Positions 24,511 to 35,824 of a DNA stretch of 64,000 bases are shown here, one piece after another. The stretch's first letter is position 1. Every line of letters starts with the position of its first letter. Location: contig CM106586.1 of NCBI GenBank assembly GCA_048013815.1, positions 16,678,001-16,742,000 on the forward strand. Direction: 5' to 3'. The notes under the pieces were generated by a model. That model had not been told where the DNA came from and did no database searches. It was given only the letters and a program-made list of their open reading frames with translations. The position numbers and the translations under genes were made by a program. The stretch is from Setoptus koraiensis (lineage: Eukaryota; Arthropoda).

Positions 24511-26924
24511 GTCGGTCGCCGTCGGTCGTTGGCGCTGCAACTGGACGGAGCGGGTCGAGAATCGCGGCCCGACTCGTCGCAATTGGAACAGCGACGCCGA
24601 ACAGTTGGCCGCACCGTGGGCCGCGGCTCGTCGCGGGTGCGATGCTGTTGTTGTCGGTGCCGCTGTCGTTGTTGTTGGCGTTGCCGCTGTCGCTGTTGCC
24701 GTCGTTGCTGTCGCTGTTGCTGTTGCCGTCGCTGTTGTCCCGCGGCCCGCGATGGCGGGTGACGAGCGCGAGATGGACAAGATGATGGAACACGAACAAT
24801 GCGGCCCGTTTGTGTGCGCTTGTGCGCGTCGCGTACGTGCCCAGGGGATGGCCGTGGTCGGTGGGTGCCATTGTCAGCGGCGCGCCGACCAGTGTGCCGT
24901 GAACGGCCGACTGCGGGCCGCAAACCGAGCGCCGCGACCGAGCGCACAACTGGCAACGCTGCGCCGGGACGCAAATGGCAGCGACGGCGTGGCGCGGAAT
25001 CGCAGAAATAGGAATTGTAAATTGCGAATTGTGGAGCGCGTGCGAGCGCCCAGTTGGCGCTGTTATCGGGGCCCGTCATCGGCTGGCGATTGCAGTGCGC
25101 TCCGATTCTCCGCCAACTCGCGGCCGATTCTCCACGAATTCGCAGCGAATTCGCAGCCAGTTGGCAGCCAACTCGCAGCGAATTGGCAGCGAACGTTCGT
25201 TTCGCGTTCCACGGCGCGTTCCACGGTGGCCACAGCGCCAGTGTGTGCGCTTTTGACGAGAACTCGCTGCCCCTCGTCATGGCGAATCAAAAGCGCTGTG
25301 CGAACGCGCTCCGAATTCCTCTCGCCGCTGCTGTTCTTGTCAGTTGGTGTCTGTGGCTACATCGTAGCCGGTTTGTGTCGCGCTATTGGCACCAGCGGCT
25401 CGGGCACCAGCGGCGGCGACCGAAATTCGCCATTGAGCGGCCGGCGCTGACCGAGCGGCCCGGCGCAGCTTGCAGCACGCCGACAGCAGGCACCGGCGGC
25501 ACGCTGCAGCGCGGACAATCAAAATATCGAAAATATCGCCGGTCAGCGCCGGCCCGAGTGGCCCGCTCGGCCCACGCTGACCAGTCACACTGGCCGCCAG
25601 CGCGACACCGCGGGCCAGCGCGACACCGCGGGCCACAGCGAGAGCTGGCGACCGCATGAGACGGCGCGGGCCGGCAGGCGACGACACGGTCCCACACTGG
25701 CGAGGGCCCAACGCGAAACATGTGCAATATGGAGCGCAACGGGTAGCCGCCGTGGCCGACCGTCCAACGGTCAATCATCGCGCCGAACGAGTGGAACGAG
25801 CGGCCGGACGAGCGGGCCCGATGAGCGGGCCGGACGAGCGGGCTCGCGAACGAGCAAAGCCAAACGGCACCTGTGCGCTGGGTCGCATCAGCCAATGAGC
25901 GGTGTTGGGTTGCTCGGGCAAGCTAACAAGTTGCGGGCGATAAGTTTGACAAGCGACAGCGAAAACTATTAGCGCTCGTATCATGTTACTGATGCTTGTC
26001 GAAGCCGCCACGAGGCTCGCTGCGGCGCCATTGTCGCTTTGTTTGGGTGACGTCGATGATGTTTTATCGCGCTGATGCTGTTGCCGTGTTTGTGTTTATG
26101 TTCAACATGATCAAATGACAAGCTCAAACTGATGTAATCAGTCGTGTTGCGCGATAATGACCATACAGCACACAACACAACACTGCAATATACGCACAGA
26201 GCCGGACACGGTATAGTTATATGCCGCTGGTTTGTTGGTTGTGTCGCGGGTTGTGCCTTCGGACCGGCGCCGCCGCCGCCAACGGACGGGCAGTGCGGAT
26301 GGACGGGCGGTGCGGATGGACGGGCACTGGGGCAAGATAAGCATCGCTATCGTTATGTAACTGCAAACCTTTGTACCTTTGCGCGCACACAATATTGCAC
26401 ACAACACGTATACATGTACGCCTTTTTGCTGCTCCCTTATCTCGTGCAAAACACGCGCCACGCAATCTGTGCGATGGCACGCCGATGGCGCGATAATGGC
26501 ACACACAGATAATTCACTTTGTTGGTATGCATCAGCAACTGACCACTTGCACGCAATTGCACTCGCTGCGCCGCGCCACCCAGCGCTCACACCGACCGCT
26601 CATGGCTCAAGTGACACTGCGAGCGATTTACGAGCAATCTGTGCCCGATCACGTCGGACTAAACGCGGCCGGGCCGGACCGGACCGGACATTGGCGGACT
26701 GGGCATCGGCGCACTGGACGTGGGCGCAGGGTGACAAAATGCCCGTCGTGGGCCCGTCACACGGCGCAAATAATGCAAATAATACAATGCCGACAACACA
26801 ATGCCAATGACACAATGCTAATAACACAATACCGATGCCGGTGGTGCGATGCGGATAACGCGACGCCCATGACACAATGCCGATAATACGATTCCGAGCG
26901 GGCGACAAGATCGTGCGCATTCCC

Positions 26925-27010
26925 GCAGCAATCGTGTGCAGCAATCGTGTGCAGCAATCGCGTGCAGGAATTGTGTGCAGCAATCGTGTGCAGGAATTGT
27001 GTGCAGGAAT
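26925..27010. repeat. tandem repeat, 13-bp GCAGCAATCGTGT
   Basis: Six full and one partial 13-bp units, alternating between GCAGCAATCGTGT and GCAGGAATTGTGT. The ordered alternation suggests expansion of a two-unit block. A separate degenerate array (ACAATGCCGATA type) lies just to the left, at about 26760-26890. Confidence 0.85.
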
Positions 27011-29324
27011 GCACACGGTGTCGAGTTGCCGACAATGTCGAGGCGAGATGTGCCTGAGTACGTAAATTATGCGCGCGCCATTGTCAATGGCACATTGTTG
27101 GCCAAAGGATGATGGGGCCACAAATTGTGGCACAGTGATTGACTGTTGGGTGGTACCGGTACTCACCTGGTGATTGATGTGGACGCGCAATGAGTGGACA
27201 CGGTCGTCGCACGGGAGTCGCACGGGAGTCGCACGGGAGTCGCATGGGAGTCGCATGGGAGAGAAGAAGCGGGAAAGGGAGAGATTAGCATCAAATTTGA
27301 CATAATCATCTGTTGTTGTTGACTTGCTCAAGTGCTCGAGTGCTCGAGTGTTTAAATGTGATGTGAGTTGTTGTTGTTGCTTGTGTTGCGTCGTGTTGCA
27401 TGATTGATTGCGAGTCAGACAGACAGATAGCATCGGCTGTTTGCGGTGCTAACAAACATGAAAGTGATTGATTCGAATTTGCGCCAGCCAGCCGAGTTGG
27501 CGCTGGCAAGTTGGAGCGCACAAGTTAAAAGTTGCCATCACTCTCCGCTAGAGACACTTTTCTCTCTGTGTCTCCCTTTATGCACTCCCCTCGTGGCTCC
27601 CTCTCTGGCCGGCGTAATGATTGATCGATTGATGGTGTGCGCTAATGAATCTCGCCCGCACACACACACACACACACACAAATTGGGAGTCACAGCGAGT
27701 AGCGGTTGTCGCTGTTGTTCAACAGCGGTTGTTGTTGTTGCTGTTGGCGCGAATGGAGCTTGCGAACAGTAAATCAATCAGATCAATATTGCGAGACGGG
27801 CGCCCACAGACAAGTAACTGTTGATCGAGTAATTAGCGCATTGATTGACAAGTTGACCAACTATCATATGATTGATCATCGCATGTTGTGCTGTGTGTCG
27901 GGCTGTCAGTGTGACAGGCGGCCGGCGAGAGTCAGAAGTGGCATCGGCCATATATAACCGGGCATTAAATTCAAATCCATCATCGCAACAACAACAACAA
28001 CAGCAACAACAACAACCACCACGACCACTCATTAGACTTATCAATAATCAAGTGAGTCATCCCATTGATGCTCACAACTTGTCAGCTCACAACTTGTCAG
28101 CTGACAACATGAATAGCTGACAACGTGAATAGCTGACAACGTGAATAGCAACATTGTTGACTGACTCACCTGATTGAGTGCATATAAATCAACGTGACAG
28201 CTCAACAGCTGACGCCATGACACGATGACATAATTGGCCGGTCGCGGCAAATAAACAACAACCACAAGACCGTTCGATCCCGCGCGCCCCCCTTGCTCGA
28301 CACACACGCACGCACACAAGGTCAAGGGCGCAACGTGCAAACAGTTGTAAACAGTGATTTATAACTATAACAGACACATGTAACAACGACGCGCTGAGCT
28401 GGGGGCGGGCAGGCAGGCGATAAACAAGCGCGCGGGGTCAATGATTTATGAATGGAAATGATAGATGATGCGCACAGTGTGCGCGCACTGTGCTGCTGCT
28501 GCTGCCGTTGCTGCTGTTGCTGTGCCAGTTGTTGGCACCACTGTTAATAAATGTATCACCGCTATCATCATCATTACACACTCTCGTTGCTCATTAATCT
28601 CCTTCAACTTCAACTTGTCCATTGGCAACCGCGCTCGTCGGCTGGCACATTGTCGGTTTGCGGCGCTGTGCCGCGCAAGTCGGCACAGTTATGGTTAGCG
28701 GTGGTGACAGTGGCTAAGTGTTGCGTAAGTGTTTTTTGGCTGCGCCCAACTGTTGTGTGTGTGCGTGATAATGGCAAACATCATCAATTATTGCGCAACG
28801 CCACGTTATTGCCTAGGTGACAGATAGACGGGCACGGGCGACAACAATGGGCGCGCTGCTGGGTGTTACAAGTGACAGCCGACAGCCACAGCTGATTTGA
28901 CAATAGTTTTGTTGTCAAAGGTCGCCTGTCGTATGTCAAACGTCGACTCACCGTCACAGTGACAGAGCGGCACGCACACCGTTGGCCGGCCACCGCGATG
29001 ACACAACCGTAATCAGCGGGTCGGGTTGCGGTCGGTCGGTGGTCGGGTCGCCGTGGGTCGGTTGCCGGGTTGCGGTCGGTCGGTCGTCTGGTTGCCCGTC
29101 GGTCCGGTGAGCCAATCATCGCCACGATGACCGGACACTGTCATGTGATAGTTGCCAGACACGAGCGGCGACTCGGCCCGAGCGGATCAACAAGTGCGCG
29201 CACTAATTAGCGCGCCATTAGCGCGCGATTACCTGTGCGACTACCTGTGCGACTAGCTGTGCGCAACGAGCGCCCAATCAGTAACCAATCAGTAACCAAT
29301 CAGTAAGCAATGGGCGATACTCAC

Positions 29325-29574
29325 CTATTCTGTCTTTGAGCTCGCACAAGACGCTGTAGAGGCTCGGGGTCATGGGGTGCTCTTGCAGTTGGTGCTTGAT
29401 GAGTCTGTTGACGTGACAATTGGGCTCGTTGTCTATTTGCAGCATCTCGTCTAACAGCTGATGGATGTCGCGCTTCATGGTGGCCGCTATATTATTATGA
29501 TGGCTGGCACTATTATTGTGATTTTGACTGTGATTTTGATTACTATTATTCGCTAATGACACTGCGGCCAGCAT
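29325..29574 (-). CDS. exd: PBX/extradenticle gene, alternative first coding exon B
   Basis: From the ATG at 29574 this exon encodes 83 residues plus one base. An Asn/His/Ser-rich leader (about residues 8-32) is followed by MKRDIHQLLDEMLQI and HQLQEHPMTPSLYSVLCELK ending DRI. This matches the first part of the PBC-A region (family pattern DIGxILQQIMxI ... LNCHRMKPALFxVLCEIKEK). The donor ATAG|GTGAGT leaves phase 1, exactly compatible with the acceptor at 6299, and joining restores KDRI-G-LSIR. There is a second, upstream MLAAV-like stretch without an ATG. The sequence is about 50% identical over 50 residues to the exon at 41417-41624. The lack of an upstream acceptor in an obvious place suggests its own promoter. 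Confidence 0.85.
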
Positions 29575-30816
29575 CTCACGTGTGTTCGGCGCGACAGCCG
29601 CCAACACGCCAACACGCCAACACGCTAATACGCTAATACGCTAATACGCTAATGAGTCTAATGAGTCTAACGAGTCTGATGAATGACGCTGATTGATTAT
29701 GTTGTTCACTGCAAATCTGGCCCTTTTATTGCTGACGATTTTATGGCCGTCGGCCGGTCAAGCGACTGGCGCGATTGTCGGATTTGGGCGATTCGGCGGA
29801 TTTGGGCGATTCGAGATTCGCGATTCACGACGAGCGGAACAGGGCGAGTGGCGCGAATTGGGCGAGTGGCGCGAACTGGGGCGAATTGGGCGAATTGGGC
29901 GATGGGCACGGAATGCAAACACGATGATTGATGCTTCACTTGACTTGATTTATTTATATTACAACTCTCACACAAGCCGATGATTTATTGTTTTTTGACA
30001 CTGGCCGCGATTGTCGCCGTGAGCTGCGCCGATGAGCACTGACTGGCCGCCGCTGCACCGACTGCGAGACGGTACGAGATTGACGATCGGCGTCAAAAAT
30101 TGACGAACTGCCTGCGAACTGCGCCGAATGTGCGCCGTGCGTGTGTACTTGACAGTGCGCGCCAACAACAATGGCTTCTCTGTCAGAGAGTCTCTGTCAG
30201 AGTCTCTGTCAGAGAGTGGCCGTCAGAGAATGGCCGTCAGAGTCGCTGGCCGCTTCTTGGCGTTCGCTGTCAGACGGCGCTGCTAGAAGGCAGCGCTGTC
30301 AGTCTAACAGTCCAACAGCAGTCAGTCCAACAGCGAACAGTGTGTGTGTGTGTGCGCCGAAGAGGCTTCTTTTTGGACGCTTCTGTGCCACACAATCCGC
30401 GGTCCGCCGGCAGTTGGCGCGCCGGCCCGTCAGTCAGTGAGCGCGACAGCCAGTCACTATTAATAATAATATTCTTTGTGCCACCATTTAAACTCCACCC
30501 AAAACGCAAGTCTGCGCATGTCGACCGGGCCAAATCAATTCATCTTTTACAACGCTGCCCATTGGCCATCTTGGCCGCGGGCTTCTCGCCTTGTCGCTTG
30601 CTCGCCCGCTTCTCCGGCTTCTCGAGCCACTGGCTGCGGCCACCCGACGGCGCCGGGCAGCGCCGAACGGAGACTGGACCAAGGCTGGCCGCAGCTCGGG
30701 CCGGCTCACAAGACAATGTCAGACAATGGCCAACAGCTAATTCATTGATCCCTTAATCGGCCTAAACCGAGCCAATCGTTTACCGTTACCAAAACGCCGC
30801 ACAAACGCCGCACCAA

Positions 30817-30892
30817 CGCCGCACGAACGGATAAACGCCGCACGAACGGATAAACGCCGCACGAACGGATAAACGCTGCATGAACGGATAAT
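30817..30892. repeat. tandem repeat, 19-bp CGCCGCACGAACGGATAAA
   Basis: Four consecutive copies, three exact and the fourth changed, preceded by shorter relatives (CGCCGCACAAA, CGCCGCACCAA) from 30793. Confidence 0.9.
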
Positions 30893-31880
30893 AAACGGAC
30901 AAAACTAAATAATTGCGCCTGGCCGCCAACAGCCCACTGCAGACTGGGCGACACAGTCGCACTGCGACACAATGTCACACACCTTCGCCAATCATTGGCG
31001 GCCAATGCCAACAACAACGCGCACGACAGCTGACTGCAAGACGCTGACTTGTGAAATCAAATCGCCAGACTCTGAAAATCAGAGTCTCTGATTGAGAGTG
31101 TGATTGTCGGACTGGTGCCCAGGTCTGCAAACAACAGCGACACCTCGTCTGTCAATCATCTGTCAGCGGCCCTATCAGCGTGATGGCGAGTTAAATTGTC
31201 ACCCTCGCCCGGGTTACATCATTGCACACACATCGTGAGCATGGACGAATCGACTCGAACATTGCCAGTCGATTTTGGGCATGTCGAGCATTTTGGGCAT
31301 TGTGACTGACAATTTGTGAGCACTGTGAATCACAATCTGTGAGTATTTTGGGCATTTTGAGCGGTGCGACCGGTGTGAGCAGTGCGACCGGTGCGAGCGG
31401 GCATAGGCACCGAGGCGGGTTTGCGCTCGGGGCCGGGGCACCGGCAAACCCGTGGCGGGCACTCACAAGTTGTGAGTCACAAGTCGGTAGCGAGTCAATA
31501 GCTAACAGGTAGGTACGCGTTGCTGATGATAGTTGTCAGCTGGAAGCAGCTGTCAACTGTCATCTGTCATGTGTCAGTTGGCACTAATTCAATAGCGACT
31601 GTTGAATTGGACCGGCATTTGGCCGACACTGACTGTCGATGGCGCTGTCAGGCCAACGCCGTCGACGGTGCCCCGACATGCATTGCTAACTGCGCACCTT
31701 TTGTTTGTTCGATCTTCGACTGACAACAAACTGAGACTGTGAGCAAACATTGTCTACGCAAATATTGTAGTACGTGTTTGGCGAGCTACAGTCACTCATT
31801 TATATATTGAGTGATATCGTGCGTGATACTGTGAGCGATTATTCACTTCAATATCGCGAGCGAATACTTATACCGTCCCC

Positions 31881-31957
31881 ATAATAATAATAATATTAAT
31901 AATATTAATTACAATTATTATAATTATTAATATTAATAATAATAATATTAATAATAT
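31881..31957. repeat. 77-bp pure A/T tract upstream of the phospholipase A2 gene
   Basis: A single C interrupts 77 bases made of ATA/ATT triplets (TAATATTAATAAT-type words) with rough dyad symmetry about the middle. It ends some 20 bases before the start codon at 31980, so it is probably 5' UTR or core promoter. It contrasts strongly with the GC-rich surroundings. Confidence 0.75.
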
Positions 31958-31979
31958 AGCCCATAATTAATTAATCATC

Positions 31980-33287
31980 ATGATGCTCTTATTTGTGTGC
32001 CTGTTACTGTTATTGCCGGGCCAACGCGACGCCAGCACCAGTGACGCCGACGTGACAAGCCAAGACGACAGCAACAACCACAACAACAACAACAGCAACA
32101 GAACACTGTCTATGCCATTGTTGCTGACAGACGAACAAATAGCCAGTTTAGTGGCCGATTATCACAGCGAGAATAGTAGCGTTTTACTGGCCAAATGTGA
32201 CAAGACTTTCGCCTATGTCAAGTACCAAACTGTGCCAAATGACAATCACGACACCACCACCACCAACAACAACAACAATGCCGCCGACCAGTGGACCGAT
32301 GAGTCGGCGGCCCGCTCCCTGTTCACAATCAACGTGTCGCCCCTGGAACAGCTGATCAGGCCCCACATCAGCAACAACAACAACAATATCAAAAACAACG
32401 ACAACATCAACAGCGACAACAACGCCAATTGGACAACAACAACAACAACAAGTGCGATGGGCACACTCCGTTTGAGGTCGTCGTTTATTGGCACAAACAG
32501 TGACAGCACCAACACCAACAGGCTGCAACTGATACCGTTAGAGCGGGTGTTGGGCAACAATGCGCAAATTGTCGATTGTTACCTGGTCGACATAAACAAA
32601 CGGCCCCAGGAAATGCGCGAAATTGAGCGTTTTGTCAACAGGAGCAGCGAAACAATTGGCTTCGAGCAAATGATGACGCTCATGGTGAAATGTCGCCAGG
32701 TTCAATTGGATCAAATTGACAACAACGCGCACTTTGAGCACAATCTCACCAGAGCCGACAGCGGCGGTGACGACGATTATTCAGCCACACCAATCACAGA
32801 GGACGAATTGACCACTCTGGCGGGCGCCGTCACAACTACCGAACAACCAACAACTGGCCAGCAGCAGCAGCAGCCGACTAGCACAAGCGCCCCCCGACTT
32901 CCGGTCGGCGGCGCTGACAACATGTCAGCGACGACTGAGCGCCAGACGCTCACGTTTGGCATTGCGCCGGGAACGTTGTGGTGCGGTCTGGGCGACCGGG
33001 CCGCCGGCTACCGGCAGCTGGGCGAGGAGCGACAAGTGGACGCTTGTTGTCGGTTGCACGACCACTGTCCCGTGCGGCTGAAACCGTTCACCTTTGACTA
33101 CGGCCTCAACAATTGGTCAGTGTACACGCGCAGCCACTGCAAGTGCGACGTGGACCTCGACGAGTGCCTGCAGGCCGCAAAATCAAACATGGCCCAGCTG
33201 ATCAGAATGATCTATTTCAAGCTCGTGGGCACGCAGTGCATCGAGCTGGACAGCGACTCGGCAGCCGCTGGCCCGGCGGCGCGCTGA
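31980..33287 (+). CDS. secreted phospholipase A2, group III (bee-venom type)
   Basis: The enzyme hydrolyses the sn-2 ester of phospholipids, using calcium. The 435-residue protein starts with a hydrophobic signal peptide (MMLLFVCLLLLLPG, cleavage near residue 18). A long Asn/Thr/Gln-rich region with many N-glycosylation sites follows (about 25-320). The catalytic domain occupies residues 324-425: the calcium loop GTLWCGLGD around W334, the active-site motif DACCRLHDHC with H360 and D361, then SHCKCDVDLDECL and YFKLVGTQC. These are hallmarks of group III enzymes. The frame is complete in one exon, which is unusual for this family. It lies in the opposite direction to the PBX gene, between that gene's two first exons. 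The pro-region before the domain is longer and more repetitive than usual. An AATAAA lies 245 bases after the stop. Confidence 0.92.
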   Translation: MMLLFVCLLLLLPGQRDASTSDADVTSQDDSNNHNNNNSNRTLSMPLLLTDEQIASLVADYHSENSSVLLAKCDKTFAYVKYQTVPNDNHDTTTTNNNNNAADQWTDESAARSLFTINVSPLEQLIRPHISNNNNNIKNNDNINSDNNANWTTTTTTSAMGTLRLRSSFIGTNSDSTNTNRLQLIPLERVLGNNAQIVDCYLVDINKRPQEMREIERFVNRSSETIGFEQMMTLMVKCRQVQLDQIDNNAHFEHNLTRADSGGDDDYSATPITEDELTTLAGAVTTTEQPTTGQQQQQPTSTSAPRLPVGGADNMSATTERQTLTFGIAPGTLWCGLGDRAAGYRQLGEERQVDACCRLHDHCPVRLKPFTFDYGLNNWSVYTRSHCKCDVDLDECLQAAKSNMAQLIRMIYFKLVGTQCIELDSDSAAAGPAAR

Positions 33288-33531
33288 GCGCGCCCTCTCG
33301 CCGCTTTCTCAGTGGTCGGGTCTGGAAATGGTCGGGTCTGGAAATGGTCGGGACCCGACCCTGGCGAGCCCCATCTCACCATTCATATGTGCGGATATAT
33401 AATGTCCGCGTCGGGCCGCTGCGGGCCGATGACTGGATGCGACCAGCCGTCTGTTCGAAACCGGAAATTCTCAGTCATTCAATGTCAAACGGCGCACAGT
33501 CGCCGAGTCAATCATTTTATCGGCACAGCAC

Positions 33532-33537
33532 AATAAA
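33532..33537 (+). terminator. polyadenylation signal AATAAA of the phospholipase A2 gene
   Basis: This is the first canonical AATAAA after the stop codon at 33287, in a CACAATAAAAGC context. It is followed by T-rich sequence (CTTTTTATC). Confidence 0.6.
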
Positions 33538-33866
33538 AGCTTTTTATCCCCTGCTCACCTCGCGCACTGCTCACTCGATACACTGCCCACTCGATACACT
33601 GCTCACACCACTCGATAGCACGTAATTACTGCGTAAGTTACGTAACGCAACACGGTTCGCACACTGTCCGCCGGCACTCACAGCCTGTGAGCCACAGGCG
33701 AGTGCCACGAGCAACTGTTCGCGTGCCTGCGCCGCGTCCGGCCCACAGCCAACGGTGACGGCGTTGCCACCAGCGGCCAGCTGACTCGCCCACTGGGTGC
33801 GCAATGGCTCGCGCTGGGCCCGTTGGGCGCGCTGGTTTGCGCACAGGTGAGCCGGCACCGGTACCA

Positions 33867-33942
33867 CTGACCGACACACACGGGCAACACTGACCGACAC
33901 ACACACGGGCGACACTGACCGACACACACACGGGCGACACGG
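33867..33942. repeat. tandem repeat, about 25-bp CTGACCGACACACACACGGG unit
   Basis: Three copies of CTGACCGACACACA(CA)CGGGCGACA. They differ by the number of CA steps and by one base. Confidence 0.8.
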
Positions 33943-34661
33943 GCAGCGTGACAGCGAGCTGGCGTGCAGTTGCGTCATCGCTGATTGTCGGCCCGTCTCT
34001 GGCCGACAATCAGCGCGTCTGTGGCGGGCGTGTGAGGGCCGCAGCACACATAGCAGACGGGCAGCGCAACGTCACGTCACGTCAATCAGCGCCGGCTCAC
34101 GGATATGGAAGGGCGTCGTCGCGTTTGTCGTCGCCGATGCGCTCCCATTTGGCGCTCGCCGCCAATGACAACACCGATCGAATTGACGCTGGCCAGTCGG
34201 TCGGTCGGTCGGTCGGCCCGTCGGCCGGCCCCAATCGCGAGTAAATCACCGGCCGGCCGACAGTGTGTGTGTGCGGGTCGTGCCCGTCGCACGGGCACCA
34301 GCGGGCCCAGTCATCATCGCGAGCGGGCCCAGTCATCGTCGCAATATGTGCTGGCCGCTGCGTACCGCTGGCTGTTGCCGTCGGGCCCGTCACAGGGCGA
34401 CAAGGCGGCGCTGCGCGCCGCCGACGAGCTCATTAGTTTGCCGGAACAGAGCCTATATGGGGCAGACAGTGATGCCGAGCTGATGTTTGCGCTCCGGCGA
34501 CTTGTTTGCAGCGAGCCGAGTGCGTGTGTGCGTTAGTTGGGGCCCGCTCTGGGGCCGCGCGCACACACACACACACACACAACTGCCCGCTGCGGCGGAC
34601 ATGCGGACGGGGCGCGCTGCAGTTTGTGGAGATGTTACTGCTGCCGCTATACGGGCGCGCT

Positions 34662-34713
34662 ATATCCGCGCCATATCCGCGCCATATCCGCGCCATATCC
34701 GCGCTATATCCGC
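34662..34713. repeat. tandem repeat, 11-bp ATATCCGCGCC
   Basis: Four to five copies of ATATCCGCGCC. From 34725 to 34803 a different array built from GAATGGGCGA and CTGCGGC blocks follows directly. Confidence 0.85.
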
Positions 34714-35770
34714 AAACTGCAGCCCGCGAATGGGCGACTGCGGCGAATGGGCGAATGGGCGAATGGGCGACTGCGGCGAATGGGCGACTGCAGCGAATTG
34801 GGCGATGACGCGCGCGCTCGCCGAAAGAATCATTGTCGTGTAAATTTGCCAATGATTAGTTGCACAAACACGCGCTGGCGTGTTTGCACACAATGCCGTC
34901 TGGCGTGTTTGTCGCTCTCTCCGGCTGGCTCGCGCGCTGTTGCGTAACGCGGCCGAGCGGCCAAAAGTCAGCGAGCGAGAGAGCCGAACAAAGGCAATCG
35001 AACGCGTTGTCGTGGGCGCTTGTTTCATCAAATCAAATCAAGTCGCGAGTGGAGTCGCGAGCCGAGTCGCGGATTCGCGCCCATCGGGCCGCCGCCGACC
35101 TTCGCCGGCAGAATTAAATCGGAGCCAGCGGCTGGCGCTGATGCTCGCCAGCGACACACCGCGAGCGAGCGACGGGCGGCGAGCGGCACTCGCCAAGAGC
35201 GCGCCCGCCGTCGCTCGAGCGGCGGCGGGCGCAGCGGCCAACGGGCGACGTAATCAGTGCGCGGGTTGTTGATTGCAGCACGGGCCGCCGACTGGCTGTC
35301 GCGATGGCGCTGCAGCCCGCGGGCCGGCGGCGGAGCGAGCGTTTGAGTGAATAGATGAGTGAGCATGAGAGTCGCGAATCTCTCTAGGCTCTCGCTCTGT
35401 AGGCTCGCTCTGTCACTGGCTCTCCCAGGGATTGCGCGTCGGGGATAGCGCGCCGGGGATTGCGCGCCGGGCTGGCGCGTCGGGCTTGCGAGGGAGCGCG
35501 ATTGTGCGAGGGCGCGTGTGGCGCCATTCAAGCAAGAGCGACTTTCTTGCCAATTCCGCGTCCAAATGCCCATTGCGTGTGTGTGTGGCAGCCAACGAGC
35601 AAAGGGGGACACCCCGGTCGGTGTGTGCGTCGGGCGGTTGCAGCGTCGGATTGGTTGCGGCAGCGCCGCGCAAAACAACAAAAGCAGAAACAAAGATGAA
35701 GGGCCCCCTCCTCTGGGGAGAATGGCTTTGTGCAAGTGAGCAGCGCTGGGCGCTCTCACAGCTCGCTGCC

Positions 35771-35824
35771 AGCCCGAGCCCGAGCGCCAGCCCGAGCCCG
35801 AGCGCCAGCCCGAGCCCGAGCGCC
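35771..35824. repeat. tandem repeat, three exact copies of an 18-bp unit
   Basis: AGCCCGAGCCCGAGCGCC is repeated exactly three times. This explains the Ser/Pro and Gly/Trp dipeptide frames reading through it on both strands. Confidence 0.9.

Larger units (their letters stand above)
6300..29324. other. 23-kb intron of the PBX/extradenticle gene (no other gene recognised)
   Basis: No frame on either strand in this 23-kb stretch resembles a protein I know. The long frames at 9718-10203 (minus) and 24194-25450 (plus) lie in GC-rich or repetitive sequence and look accidental. The content is dinucleotide and GTT/CAA microsatellites, short tandem arrays and hairpins (listed separately), and frequent TTRCGYAA words. 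No LTR, terminal inverted repeat element or poly-A-tailed retroposon was recognised. Confidence 0.6.
29575..31979. other. non-coding DNA between PBX exon B and the phospholipase A2 gene
   Basis: This should contain the promoter of the exon-B transcript (minus strand) and the phospholipase promoter (plus strand). No clear TATA box was assigned to either. Runs of TAATACGC/CAACACGC units lie directly upstream of exon B at about 29605-29655. CTGTCAGAG repeats lie at 30177-30245. An unusual pure A/T tract precedes the phospholipase. Confidence 0.5.

Noticed and set aside
24194-25450. 418-codon plus-strand open frame
   Set aside because: It lies in very GC-rich sequence with the GTCGTTGGCC array. 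Overlapping long frames exist in almost every other frame, the translation is Ala/Arg/Val-rich without any domain, and there is no convincing start or splice structure.
33453-33475. GTTCGAAAC-type words resembling a tRNA B box
   Set aside because: No cloverleaf, A box or matching acceptor stem around it. No tRNA gene was found anywhere in the window.
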